DNA of 64,000 nt, from the NCBI GenBank assembly GCA_030685235.1, contig MU839090.1, forward strand, positions 372,001 to 436,000, given 5' to 3'. The notes beneath the pieces are model-generated. The model saw only the letters and a program-made list of their open reading frames with translations. It ran no database searches and was not told the DNA's origin. This DNA is from Copromyces sp. CBS 386.78. Taxonomy: Eukaryota > Ascomycota > Sordariomycetes > Sordariales > Sordariaceae. How positions within the stretch are numbered: the first letter of the stretch is position 1; the number at the start of each line of letters is the position of its first letter. Of the stretch, positions 34,534-45,915 are shown piece by piece. The position numbers and the translations under genes are program-made.

Positions 34534-34829
34534 GTTCGGGGTGTTAGACTTGAACTGATCTGGTAGCTGTAGATCTAGACGTAAACAACTTCTTTTGTCT
34601 ACACAAATAGATGATATATCCAGTTATCATGCAAGGCTTGTGATTCAATAGACGTCTTTGGATAACCAGTCTTGAAAAGCACGGCTGTCTCGTCCGCTCG
34701 CTAGTGTGTCATGTTGCAAATGTATTTGTTCTACAGAGCCCAAGGGTACCGATGATCGATTAGCGCGTACGCGACTTGATTACTCTCTTGGCCCAGATTC
34801 ATCATCATCATTATGCCCGAACGTCTTGC
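34534..34829. other. convergent 3' intergenic region
   Basis: 296 bp between SERCA and PUP3 stop codons; no other feature seen. Confidence 0.5.
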
Positions 34830-35752
34830 TTAATCCTGTCGTCCCTTCAATAGCCTCTTGGTGACCTTGTCCTTCTCGATGATGTAAACATGGGCGCCCC
34901 AGCCTGACAAGGCATCTCTGTCGACGGCGTTGAGGAGAGCCTGTGATATGGTCTCGAAAAGGTCCTCGGGTCCCTGTTGAGTGTCATCATCGTTAGCACT
35001 GCGTCTCTATAGCAACTCGAAAGAAACAGCCAAACCAGCGCTTTCTCTCGGTGATCGGGATCGGGCTCGCGGAATCAACATACCAGATTCGGCTCCCACA
35101 AGCTTTCGCACATGCCAAACAACTGCTCCGTCGCCGTCCCGCTCACAATGAAGTCCTTCGCAAAATCGATGCACCCAATGCTGTCAAAGCCGCAGATGAA
35201 CGGCTCGCTCGTCTTGGGATCCAAGCCCGCAACGACGGGGCTGACGAAATAGGGCCCAAAGCGGCGCTCGTACAGGCTGCTGGACACCAGGTTGGCGAAG
35301 GTTTTGGGGGCAATGTTGCGCTCTTCCCGAAGTCGGTACATGTTCACCTTGTACCGGAACAGGTCCGACACGGTCGACACGTCCGTCGCCAGACCGGTCA
35401 AGCCAAGGAAGACGTCGCCGTACTGGAAGATCTTGGGGAAGTTGTTGGAGACCGTAAGGGCCTGAAGACCGAGGCGCAGGTCGCAGGCGATGGCTACGCA
35501 GTCTTTGCCGACCATGGCGACGCAAGCGCCGCCGTCTGTGGGAGGTGGGGAAGAGCGGTGGTCAGTTATGATGTTATGTCATGCCTTTCGGTCGAGGAGG
35601 GGTCATTGTTTAGAGAATCGGGTATTGGGATATCGTACTTATCGAGAAGGGGGACGACTGTTTGATGACATAATGATTAGCTTGGGATCTTGTTTGTATT
35701 TCCCAGGAATGCGTATATGTAGAAGGTTGTAATGATCGGGCAGACTTACCAT
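34830..35752 (-). CDS. pup3: 20S proteasome subunit beta-3 (PUP3)
   Basis: Reconstructed as complement(34830..34973, 35084..35535, 35639..35657, 35750..35752), 205 aa, the same length as yeast Pup3. The start codon alone forms the first coding exon, followed by a 19-nt microexon that reads SSPFSI plus the first base of Asn; together they give [20 protein letters not shown], matching the family N terminus. Later blocks are [53 protein letters not shown] and [13 protein letters not shown] joined to [16 protein letters not shown]. Beta-3 is a non-catalytic subunit, so there is no catalytic Thr1 and no propeptide. All junctions are GT-AG (GTAAGT, GTACGA, GTATGT). Divergent from UBX4. Confidence 0.92.
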
Positions 35753-36641
35753 CTTATGCCTGGGATGTGATGCAAGTGGTGATGGTCGTTTACTCGGAAG
35801 ATGGAGGGAGGTTCGGCGATAGCGCTAGTATCGTTCTCTGAAGTATGGTTCGGGGAGTATGGGCTGTTCGTCTTTGCCGCGCGGGATATTCGCGATGGTT
35901 CGGTGATGTTTGGTGAAAGTGGTTTGGAAGCTTGTTGTTTCCGTCGTCAAGCTCACCTTCGAACGGGCAAGGGAAGCTCCAGTTGACGAGGCAAGGCAAC
36001 ACGCAGCTGGCGCGGCTGGCTGGGCGGAGGACTGAATGGAGGTGTCCACTAACAAGGGTGCCTGGCAGGGCAGTTAGAGGTACTGTGTACCTTCGTAGCT
36101 GCCACTGGGCTCCTGGGTTGGATGTTGCCGTCAAACGCACTGCGTAATTGCCCCTCCTGAGCTTACAAGATGCCCCCGGCCGTGGAAGCTCTCAGAAAGC
36201 TCTCTACAGTATGCATTTTGTGTACTTGACTTGAAGCTACGACACTCACTCTCAGCTTTATCACTGCCATACATTCCGTGTTGATTTTCCATCTAACAAA
36301 GCAGTATTCAGGCCTCTCTATCATCCTGTCTTATCACAAACTGAAGCCCTATAGCCCCTCTCGTGCCCAGCTGGTATTTGCCGATTACGTACGCGGGGTT
36401 GCCTGAAGAACAGCCGCCAAACATAACATCCACAAGCAACTACGTAACTGCTCTTTGGAAGGACACAAATCGTCTTGACTGAGTCAAGAGGACAACTTCA
36501 ACTCTCCTTATATTCTCAGCCACTCCAACCATACCTACACCGACCTTCATCAAACCGATCTGTTGCGCCGGTTCAGCTCTAGGGCAACCTCATCCGCCAC
36601 TTTTCTCACCATTCCCCATAATTATAAGCGAGACCGTCAAT
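35753..36641. promoter_or_regulatory. Divergent PUP3/UBX4 region
   Basis: 889 bp between two ubiquitin-proteasome genes in head-to-head arrangement. No proteasome-associated control element of the yeast Rpn4 type (GGTGGCAAA) was seen by eye. No ORF is supported. Confidence 0.4.
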
Positions 36642-38294
36642 ATGTCAGCGCACGTCGAAGTAGTCTCTACGGACCTGAGGAGGACGAAGGTCAAAGTTAC
36701 GCCTGGAACCTACCTGGTCGATGTCCTGGGAGAAGCTTGTCAAAAGTTCAACCTTAACAGTGACAAGTACCAACTTAAGTGAGAACGAAAGCCCCACGAT
36801 ACCCAGTTGTCAGATGATGTTGAACTGACACTTTCATACAGGCACAAGCAGAAGCTCATTGACTTGTCTGGCCCCTTTCGGACATCAGGTCTTGTGTCAG
36901 GCGCCAAGCTCGAGCTCGTTCAAAAGTCCAAGAGTGCAGCAGTGGTATCGATAGCCCTCAATGTTAACGGTCAGCGGTACACGAAGAAGCTATCCAGCGA
37001 CATGATGCTGTGGCAGGTCATGCGCCAGTTCGAGGTTGCGGAGCAGGGGTTGAACCTGACCGGCAGAGGCACTCCTAAGAGCAGTACCGGCCCCCAGGGA
37101 ACCAGCGGCCAGTTATACTTCGAGGCGCCGGTGGTGAACATCATGGGCAGGGAATACACTTCGATGGAGGACCTACAGAAAACGCTGTCCCAGTGTGGTA
37201 TCAACTCTGGCAGCATCGTTCTGCGGGTTTCGTTCCGCGACACAGACAAGACTCTGTACGAAGCGATGCAAGATATCGGCCAATATCTCAAGGAGGTGGA
37301 ACCAAATCAACCAAAGACGCAGGCAGGGGAACCTTCAGCGCCAGCGACTGGGTCAGCACCGGCGATAGAGGAACCTATAGAAGATCTGACTCTAGCCGCT
37401 GGCCCGAAGCCGGTCAAGGAGAGTACGTTGGCAGAGCCAGAACTACAGGTGGGCTCGACAGAGGCAGCCAAAGCGGTGGCCCCGGTTGCACCTGCTCCGG
37501 AACCAGTTGCGAAGACCGACCCGATGGACATCGTCGATGAGGTGGTGGCTGCCCCTTCTGTTCCTCCGACAGAGACCACGACCACTACTAGCGAGCCCAG
37601 CGACCCCCTTGTACCCACGGGCGTGTTCAACGCCCCGTCCTCTACCACTCCGCTTGCCGCCCTGGTTCAGGTAGACGATGCCGTGTATGAGCCAACCATC
37701 GCCCATGCTCAGCTGCGGCAACAACAGCTTCTGCAACGGGCGCAAAACCAACGGCTCAAGTCGGATGCTGAGCTGGCGGCGGATGCGGCTGAGGAAGCAG
37801 CTCGGCTGGCCAAGATCACACAGGTTGATATCAAGGTTCGTTTCCCGGACCAGACGTCGGCACAGTGGACTGTCACGCCAGAGCAGACCGGCTCTTTCCT
37901 GTATCAGGCTGTCAAGGGTGTCATGGCCCATCCGGACCAGCCTTTCCGTTTGATCCTCCCGGGCACGCATCCGATCGTTGCGGTTCAAGATGGCAACAAG
38001 CGGCTGGTGGCAGACTATAAGCTCCGGGGAAGGGCACTGTTGAATCTTGTATGGGATGATGCGGCGTCGGAGGAGGCGCGCAAGTCGCCATTCCTGAAGG
38101 GCAGTGTGGCTAGCCGAGCGCAGGAAGTGGTGGTGCCAGATGTCTCAGAGGTGGAGGGCGAGGACGATAAGGAAGTCCAGGCTGGACCATCATCGAGTGG
38201 CCAAGAGGTTAAGCGAAAGGGTGATCACGGTCTGGATTCCGATGCTGTCAAGAAGAAGTTGGGGAAGTTGTTTAAGCTTCCTGGTAGGAAATGA
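36642..38294 (+). CDS. TUG/ASPSCR1-like UBX-domain protein (Ubx4)
   Basis: Exons 36642..36778 and 36842..38294 encode 529 aa. Residues 1-80 form the TUG ubiquitin-like domain (MSAHVEVVSTDLRRTKVKV, GTYLVDVLGEACQKFNL), interrupted by a 63-nt intron at Lys46. A second ubiquitin-like region is at about 95-190. An Ala/Pro/Glu linker follows (about 200-330), then a predicted helix (HAQLRQQQLLQRAQNQRLK) and a UBX domain at about 370-450 (ITQVDIKVRFPDQTSAQWTV, LRGRALLNLVWDD). The C terminus is Lys-rich. UBX4/TUG proteins bind the Cdc48/p97 ATPase and act in ERAD or membrane traffic. The start at 36642 gives the typical N terminus. Divergent from PUP3 and convergent with eL36. Confidence 0.9.
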
Positions 38295-38776
38295 GCAGCT
38301 TGCAACGGCCGTACAGCTTTCTAGTAGCAGTCATTTGCATGATTGAGCGTTCTTTGGGAGGCAGTTGTACAAGAACTGGATAGGGAATATGTAATGTGCC
38401 AGCGTTTTTCTGTGTACCATCGACGTGGAAAACATAGTTAGCAAGACGTAGTTAATGAACATACAATCTATATACGATGCATGTGGAGCAAATCAAAGTT
38501 GACGTATAAAAATGTGACATCACAGTCCAAGAGAGGGAGAGAAGTTTGTTCGTAATTCAGCATCTTGTCATTCAAGATGGTGTCATTTCGTTTCTATTCC
38601 CAGAGGCCGGCTATTTTCTGGCCAGTCCACGAGGGAAAAGCGCCTAGATCTGATCCATAACAAAACGAACCACGCACGTCACGCCGAATAATGCCAGAGA
38701 AACGACAAGAGGCAGAATTCCTTTTTGGTATTTTAATCACACTCTCCAAGCAATCCAGCCATCGGAATTAACCGAT
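38295..38776. other. convergent 3' intergenic region
   Basis: 482 bp between UBX4 and eL36 stop codons. Contains GAGGGAGAG-type purine-rich sequence near 38532; nothing else is seen. Confidence 0.5.
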
Positions 38777-39586
38777 TTAGTGGCCGGCGCGGCGAGCCTC
38801 AGCGATGACGCGCTGGAGGTCCTCAACCTTCGCCTTAGCACGGCCGAAGGTACCGAGCCTCTTCTTGGCAAGCTTACGGGCACGCTTGTCCTTGGAGTTG
38901 CGGAGCAACTCAATGACACGGCGCTCGTAGGGAGCAAGGCTGTTGTAGGAAAGACATATGTTAGCATGAGTTCGTCCGAGAGGATATATGCACATATGCG
39001 CCGCAACAGTTCCCCCCCTCCAAACCAGATCAAGCACTCGGCTCCAGTACTCTCAACGGAAATTGCGATATCTTGCAGAAACGGGCACACGACTGTGTAC
39101 CACCCTCCTAAGAACCATAATCTCCGTCGGTTGAACTATTATGTGTGCGCCTGATCGGGTTTGTCGAGATGATTGCTTGCTTGGCGCAAATGTTTCGATG
39201 TTGAAAAGAAGGGAAATCGGTAGAACGTACCCAGCGACCTCCTGGACGATGGAGCGAACGAAAGCAGTGCGCTTGCTCAGGTGACCCTTGGTGCGGGAAA
39301 CACGGGGCTTGGAGACACGAGCAGTGGTCTTCTGTATTTGGGTAAATTGATATCCCGGTCAGCAATCACGGTCCTTCTTCATCCTTCGAACAATCGTTCG
39401 GCGTGTGGTGTTTGGAATTGGAGTTGTTGAAAACAAGAGAGGTAGATGCAGTGTCCATCGTCTGCGATAGCCCTGATTTCCCTTTTTTTGTTTTCAGGAA
39501 GGCAACGCAGAGATCCTCCACGAGGTGAGACGTACGTGACCCTTCTTGAGGCCAACGGCGAGGCCGGTCTTGGATTCAGCAGCCAT
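38777..39586 (-). CDS. rpl36: 60S ribosomal protein eL36
   Basis: Exons complement(38777..38939, 39231..39331, 39536..39586) encode 104 aa: [17 protein letters not shown], then [30 protein letters not shown] joined to [18 protein letters not shown], and [18 protein letters not shown]. This matches eL36 in length and in the conserved YE.R..ELL...KDKRA.K..KKRLG core. The introns are long for this genome (204 and 291 nt), as often in fungal ribosomal protein genes; I could not find convincing box C/D snoRNA motifs in them. Codon use is strongly biased to C-ending codons. Convergent with UBX4. Confidence 0.95.
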
Positions 39587-41737
39587 TGTGATGGTTGGTT
39601 GGAGAGGTGATTCCGAAAAGGGTGGTTGTCGGGTGCTCGAAATCGTCGGCTGAACGTCGAGGGGACTTGGGAGAATAAAAGTTCGCGACTGATTTTTGAA
39701 GTACCCGCCCGAAAAGTGGAAAATGTTCTGTGGGTGTGGCTGGTAAGTGGAGGAGAATGGTCTGTTGGTGGCTGGTGCATTCGTCGCCTGTGGCTTATGT
39801 AAGTTGAACCACCATCACTACAACTCAGTTCAGTTCGACACCACAATGCATCGACGACTACACTTCAGCCTGAAGGGGCCAGTGTAACTTATACCCCAAG
39901 AATAAAAGTTGCCTAACTCTTCAACTTCAACTGTCGCAAAGGCAACCTTTGTACTGCACCTCCAGCTTTGAGACTCGCCCGCTCCCGTCTGCACTGCCCT
40001 GTCTTATTTCGAGAAGACCCTTCTACTACCAGACATGTTCATACATCAACAAGGACGGTTGCCTTTCCATCTTGCTATTTCGAGATAAAACTAGGCATCC
40101 TACCGCTTCCACTCACTCGGTTTGGTTTTGCTCAACAGGTATAGCGCCGGGTGTAACTGGCTTCCGACCAATGTGCTGGTGAGCTGATGTGGGTTGCAAG
40201 GTTCCTCGGGAACGATTCAGTGATAGGATTGGTTTGAGTAAAACCAAATCAAATGAGTGGAAGCGGTAGCTCTCTTTGTCATTTCCGAAGTACCACCCTA
40301 GGATCATACACTCCGCAAAGACAAACACTCGCCTGGACTTGAAACGTCTTCGCTTATTCTTCCGTGCTACGAATGTCGGCACGACGGCTGTATACGACGT
40401 TGTTGGACAGGATCCCCACCGAAAACATTGAGAGCTCTATGCCAGATCATCATTCGGAAACCCAGCCTCGTTCGGATGGTGTTTGCGCGGTCGCATGCGG
40501 TCCCCATTCTTTTATCCTCAAACCCCGGAGACTGTTTGGGTCCAAGGCCAACCGAAAGAGGGCCTTTCTGAGCATGACCTTGATGGTCTGTATGTCGAGC
40601 TTAGTACCTATGGGCGGCCTCACCTTGTGTTCACTGCGAGGTATGCGCATCAAACATAGGCCACAAGGACAGGTCGTATCAGAGCGGTAGCGCATACGCT
40701 TCGTCATCCCCGACAAATCTCGGGTCTGGAGTAGTCGTTGGATACGCACGCAAGCTGGCCAGCATTCAATCACGTTGTGATGAATGGAGCAGTGGTAGGA
40801 CGGATAGGCTATGGAGCCGTAAACGGTTTGGGAGCACCGGCAGCCGAAACTATGCTCTTCCCGCGGCATTCCTTCGTTGTCAGTATTCCTTGGGCATCCG
40901 CCATGACGAATCTTTAAATATTGAGGACCAGAGCCAAGCACGGTACTTTCAGTGCTGTCAAGAAGCGCCTTAGCCGATGGACTCCCTTTGGCAAGGTCAG
41001 TAGCAACATGCTGAACAAGCTCGAACTCCCTTGCTATACAGGGGATATCAGACCACACACATACTTCAAACACGCCAAACTGGAAATCTGCTCAAATTCT
41101 CCGAGACCGTGCAGAGGAGAGTAACGGAAGACCGATGTCAACCGAGCATAATACATAATATCTCGGCAGTACTATGTATCAATTGATAGTAAGTCTTGCT
41201 TGACTGAAGTTGATGTACATGTATACGTGCTGGAACTTGGTCCGTCCTGTCCGGATCATGGTAGCCAGATCTACGCCTGACACTTCCAATCATTGCCATC
41301 TCAGTACTTTATGCCCTGCCAGATTTGCAGATCGGATAGCCACAGTGTGGTACGCCGGAAGTGCTTGACTGCCACCGGTTTGGGTCACCTTACAGGTATT
41401 CTCATTGCCGAATGCTGTGTGGATTGGATCTCCAAGGTGTAGTGTACCGGTGTGAAGACGATCTACCTCACAGCATTCCGTTCCCTGCAACGTTGTCTGC
41501 TGCGTATGCTTGGGTAACGGGGCAGGCAGGCAGGGCAAGACAACAATGGATTTGCTCTTGCTGCCTTTATAAAGGGTTTCACTATTCATTCCTGAACTAT
41601 TTGGTTTCTGTCGTTGCCCCTTCCGTGTCTGCACGACTGTCAACTCGAGCAGATATAAACCACACCTGCATCTAAACGTCCCAGACATCCTCATTACACA
41701 TCAGGATCACTCGGATATTCGACTTCACACCGCCGTT
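39587..41737. other. intergenic, divergent eL36/secreted-protein region
   Basis: 2.15 kb. The left third is the eL36 promoter. An open frame of 207 codons at 40450-41073 (- strand) has scattered Cys but no recognised domain or intron pattern, and I do not call it. A TATA box (TATAAA, 41568-41573) precedes the secreted-protein gene, with (GGCA) repeats at about 41520-41534 just upstream of it. Confidence 0.5.
41568..41573 (+). promoter_or_regulatory. TATA box of the small secreted protein gene
   Basis: TATAAA about 165 bp upstream of the ATG at 41738. A TATA box is unusual among the housekeeping promoters of this window and fits an inducible gene. Confidence 0.5.
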
Positions 41738-42338
41738 ATGCTTATCACAAACCTGCGTGCCCTCGTGGCTCTTGTCCCTCTCGTGGCTTCTCTACCCTCG
41801 ATGCCCTCGTTTATCAACAAACTCAAGTCCCTCTCCTCACGCGATGACCAATGCCCGTACCCGACCCATTACAAGATCACGTCGCTCCAGGTCTGGACAC
41901 CAAAGAATGGCAACACCCACCCGATTGTCGTCGACTTTCAATACGCAGACGAACTGACAAAGATCGCAACGTCTTGTCACTACAATGGAACTCAGCCCAA
42001 CGCAGGCCCAGAGGGCTTCACTCCCAGATATGCTTGCGAAGACCCAACCGTGCAATTCATGTGGATCACGGAGACGAGCTCGCTGTCTATGATCGAGCTG
42101 GCATGCCCCCACACACCAGACTCGTAAGTTTCTATCATCATCAGAAAGACGTCATCAGATCTCTAACAATGAAAGCAGGGGCATGGAGGCCTTGGACCAG
42201 ATCACCCCCAGGCTCAGCTGCGTCGATACTAGCAACACTACCCCGTTCGGAGAAGGGTCGCAATGCTTCTCTCTAGACTTTGCCATCCTCGGAAATTTCA
42301 CTGCTCTCGACCCCATCGAGCCCCCCGGAGGAAACTAG
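41738..42338 (+). CDS. Small secreted cysteine-containing protein
   Basis: Exons 41738..42123 and 42179..42338 encode 181 aa; the 55-nt intron has a GTAAGT donor and CAG acceptor. Residues 1-18 are a signal peptide (MLITNLRALVALVPLVAS), probably followed by a short propeptide up to the SSRDD region. Six Cys lie at QCPYP, SCHYN, YACED, LACPH, LSCVD and QCFSL, consistent with three disulfides. Potential N-glycosylation sites are NGT, NTT and NFT. The alternating pattern ITSLQVW...VVDFQY...SCHYN...YACED..VQFMW resembles the Alt a 1 (AA1-like) beta-barrel family, but I would not rely on this without a profile search. No catalytic motif is seen. Confidence 0.78.
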
Positions 42339-43268
42339 ATTCCGAGAGAGGAAGGCAATCGTAAAGATGACAATGGAATCGCGGGTGCCTCTGTACTTCA
42401 TAGAGAATGGGATACAGATATGTGAAACGGTAATGAATGAGGGAATGGATAGGATAACTAACGAGGAATGAATACACAATATCAATATCTACCTAGCCAG
42501 ATCTAAAGTGGTTGCCGTCAGAGGGAGTGGTCCCAGGTTCCCCTTGCATGACATGATACTTGGCACTTTCCGTTGTGAGGAGTAGAGGTGTAAGTTGAGT
42601 TGAAGATGGAAGTTAAGGTTCTGAGATATTGCGGGGTGTTGCAGCGGTGGCGCTCGCTTACCCCTGTTTCCATATGCGGCCCCCTCCACAGCGGGCAGGC
42701 ATGCACTCGCATGGCAACTCCCGTTCATCTGACCACTGAAACTGCAGTGTAAGGGCGTCCCTGAAGCCTGCCCAGAACAAGACAGCGTCACCACTTCCGC
42801 TTTGTGTTGCTCTTCCGTTCCGCTTGCTCTGCCCAACTTCAACCTCCATCCTTCATTCTCAAAACTCGTCGATGCTGTGATGGGTTTCAGACTCGCGCAG
42901 AATACATCACTAGTCCGCTTCATTTTCCGAACCCTAACAATTGAACTTACAGATCCTAGAAGATTATTCCAAGGAGAAAAGCAGCTGAACTCCCGCCTCA
43001 TTAATTACTTACGTACGTCCCTGGTCATCCATCCTGGTTCACTCATCAGTTACTGGTCCAGAGTTGGTCACGCGGTACGTTCTCGCCGCCCGGGAGACCA
43101 TGTCTAGCCGACATCTTGTGCAAGAGATATCTTTCTGACAAAATTCTGGCCATTCAACTTTGTCGTCTTGATATTTCCTCCATGTTACCTTGCCATAGCC
43201 GTGGCTCTTGCTCGCCACGATCCCAACAACTTCAAACCCATCCAGAGCATGCATCATCATCCGCAAAG
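42339..43268. other. intergenic, lipase upstream region
   Basis: 930 bp between two secreted-protein genes on the same strand. Open frames of 170 and 101 codons lie here on opposite strands with no domain. No TATA box is evident near the lipase start. Confidence 0.45.
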
Positions 43269-44801
43269 ATGCATTTGGTATATCACTTCTGTTTATTCCT
43301 CCTTCTGCTCACTTCTCACTTCGTTGAGAATGTCTACGCAAACCCATTAGCCGTCCCAGCAGACCCGAACAACCCTCAAGGACAACGCCTCCTAGCTTCA
43401 CTCCATGACCACGCCACGGATACATCTACCGATGGAGGAGCTCACACCGGCACACCACCAGCCCAGCAAAGCGGCGGCGTCTCGCTCCCCTTCTTCGCCT
43501 CCCTCGAGCGCATGGCTCGCCTAGTCGACATTACTTACTGCGTCGGCACAACAGGCATTTCGAAGCCCTTCTCATGCGTATCCCGCTGTAAGGACTTCCC
43601 TTCGCTGCGGCTCGAGCGGACCTGGAACACGGGCCTGCTCCTCAGCGACAGCTGCGGGTACCTTGCCGTCGATCACGGCGAGAGGAGGCGAGACGAGCGG
43701 ACCGGGCGGGGAGTGGTGGTCAGCGAGCCGGCTATCATTGTGGCGTTCCGCGGGACCTATAGTATTACTAACACGATTGTTGATTTGAGTACGGTGCCGC
43801 AGGAGTATGTGCCGTATCCGGCGCCGGATGATGACGAGGAGGAGGATGAGGATGGTGACGGGAACGTTGGAAAGGAGGGAAGTGATAAGAAGGACGACAA
43901 CAACAAATGCACCAACTGTACAGTCCACATGGGTTTCCTCGCCTCCTGGCGCTCCGCGCGCGACTACGTCCTACCGGCCCTCAAAGCCGCCCGCGCCAAA
44001 CACCCCGATTACCCCGTCCACCTCGCGGGCCACAGCCTCGGCGGCGCCGTTGCCGCTCTTGCTGCGCTAGAAATTCGGCTCTCGCTAGGCTGGCAAGACG
44101 TCCAGGTGACGACCTTTGGCGAACCACGTATCGGCAACCAAGCACTGGTCGGTTACCTGGACAAGGCCTTTGGTCTTGATAATGAAGACGACGAGGTCGA
44201 GGACGAGGGCGAAAAGAGAGCCTATCGCCGCGTAACCCACGTCAACGACCCTGTCCCCCTCCTCCCCCTGACAGAATGGGGATACCGCTCGCACGCAGGC
44301 GAGGTGTATATCTCCAAGTCGGACCTGCCGCCTGCGCCTGAGGACTTGCGGTTGTGCCGGGGCGATAACGACCCGGAGTGCATGGCGGGGGCTGAGAAGT
44401 CAGATGGCGGCGGATGGTTTGATGGGAGTACGTTGCAGGTGGCTGATTTGCTGGCGCTGGCGGCGGCGAAGGGGGCTGATCGTGATTTCTATTATCGAGA
44501 TCCTGTTGCTGTTGGTGTTGTTGATGGTGATGATGGCGAAGACGGTGGTGACGCTGATGATGCTGGGAATGACGATGTTGACGTCAACGGTGAGACGACC
44601 ACCGTAACAAGACCCACGACCAGGACCAACAGGATGTTTCCTGCCAGACTCAAGCTCTGGCAACTCTTCTTTGCGCACAGGGATTACTTTTGGCGGTTAG
44701 GGTTATGCGTGCCTGGCGGTGACCCGGCGGATTGGGGGAGAGACAAGTATAACTTGACGACGACACGGGAATCTTTTGTGCTTGGTGATGGCGAGTTGTG
44801 A
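43269..44801 (+). CDS. Secreted class 3 (fungal-type) lipase
   Basis: Single exon, 510 aa from the ATG at 43269, chosen because it starts a signal peptide (MHLVYHFCLFLLLLTSHFVE, cleavage near VYA-NP); the frame is open back to 43116. The alpha/beta-hydrolase core has IIVAFRGT (oxyanion region), the nucleophile elbow HLAGHSLGGAV with Ser256, FGEPRIGN, and the predicted catalytic Asp327 (VNDPVPLLPL) and His342 (YRSHAGEVYI). This is the triad of class 3 triacylglycerol lipases and feruloyl-esterase-like relatives. Acidic, Asp/Glu-rich insertions interrupt the domain before the elbow (DDDEEEDEDGDGN) and after it (DNEDDEVEDEGE), with a third near residue 420-445. They make the protein longer than the usual 290-400 aa. 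Confidence 0.9.
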   Translation: MHLVYHFCLFLLLLTSHFVENVYANPLAVPADPNNPQGQRLLASLHDHATDTSTDGGAHTGTPPAQQSGGVSLPFFASLERMARLVDITYCVGTTGISKPFSCVSRCKDFPSLRLERTWNTGLLLSDSCGYLAVDHGERRRDERTGRGVVVSEPAIIVAFRGTYSITNTIVDLSTVPQEYVPYPAPDDDEEEDEDGDGNVGKEGSDKKDDNNKCTNCTVHMGFLASWRSARDYVLPALKAARAKHPDYPVHLAGHSLGGAVAALAALEIRLSLGWQDVQVTTFGEPRIGNQALVGYLDKAFGLDNEDDEVEDEGEKRAYRRVTHVNDPVPLLPLTEWGYRSHAGEVYISKSDLPPAPEDLRLCRGDNDPECMAGAEKSDGGGWFDGSTLQVADLLALAAAKGADRDFYYRDPVAVGVVDGDDGEDGGDADDAGNDDVDVNGETTTVTRPTTRTNRMFPARLKLWQLFFAHRDYFWRLGLCVPGGDPADWGRDKYNLTTTRESFVLGDGEL

Positions 44802-45915
44802 AAAACGTGGTACATATCATTATGAGCAATTGCTTTTTAGGGGGTTTGTTTATTTAATCACCGAGGAGTGTCTGCCATGGCAGACTTATTTCCTGTTTTC
44901 AGGGGGGCGGAACATGGTGGGTGTGGGCGTTCGGGCGTACGTATGGATTTAGTGAACCTCAACGAGGAAACAACGGTGCTAGGAATCCCGTTGTGGGAAG
45001 GCAATGAGTTGTCTCGACAAAGGCATAATTGGGTTGATGGCATCTGGGTAGGCGTCAGGTTGGAAAAAGGGCTCTGATCTTGCACAGAATGTCTCAACAT
45101 AACCGGACAGAGTTATCATTCGAGTATTTAGTTAAAGAACGGGCGGTCTGCAGACTGGACAGACTGCCTATCCAAAAAGAGAGTCGTTTAAGAGGCCGTG
45201 TACGTGTTGAAGCGCTGCACTCTATGGGATGTGACACTTACATGTAAATGTTCATATCAACACCAGCAATGTTGGGGCGTGGGCGTCCTTCGTCTACAAA
45301 CAAACTTTGGGCCCTTGGAAAAATGTGTAAGGGCGTTCAGAAGCATGGCAGAACAATAGAACAATGTACGTAAACTTCCTCCCGAGAGGACAGGGATATA
45401 TATCTCTGATTTGAGTATCATTTGTTTTCCTCGCCAAGAGGGAAGGTGTAGTTCCTTTGGCTTTTGGGGGGTTGTTTAGTAGAGACCTTCTTGTTCCTTC
45501 TCTTACCCTCTTCCCATCTCAGAAAAGCAGGTGGAAGGGAGAGGTATTTGTGGCGACGATGACGAGGGGGAAAGGATAATAATAAGAGAATAGGAAACGT
45601 GACCGTAAGAGAAACGACTATCATGCCCTGCATTTCAATGGCCCCCGGCATCAACCAACTCCCTTTAGCGAAGTCCCCGCCCAGCCAATGACCAATGTGC
45701 CGCATATTCCACGCTCCATCCGCCAGCCGGTCAAGTCCAGAGAGAACAAAGCCCAGCTCCGAGTTTACAAAAATCCTAGCTATCAAAGTCAAGAAGCAAC
45801 ACAAGACCAGTTGCGCAAAAGACGGGCGCTCCCGTGCCACTCTGGTACAACTCAGGCGACCAGCGAGGGCATGCACCCGTCATGGCGAAAGAAACCACGG
45901 TCCGGAAAAGTGCGC
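44802..45915. other. convergent 3' intergenic region
   Basis: 1.1 kb between lipase and 14-3-3 3' ends. A 152-codon frame at 45418-45876 (- strand) has hydrophobic segments but overlaps the likely 14-3-3 3' UTR and lacks other support. Confidence 0.45.

Noticed and set aside
34830..35515. PUP3 starting at the internal Met near 35515
   Set aside because: It would lose the conserved NGGACVA block, which the ATG exon and microexon restore.
38940..39535. Intronic snoRNA in the eL36 introns
   Set aside because: Introns are long, but I could not find a paired box C (RTGATGA) and box D (CTGA) with flanking stem.
40450..41073. 207-codon frame on the - strand
   Set aside because: Cys-containing but no recognisable family or splice sites; could be real, but unsupported.
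45418..45876. 152-codon frame with hydrophobic segments
   Set aside because: Falls in the probable 3' UTR of 14-3-3 on the same strand, with no start context or homology visible.
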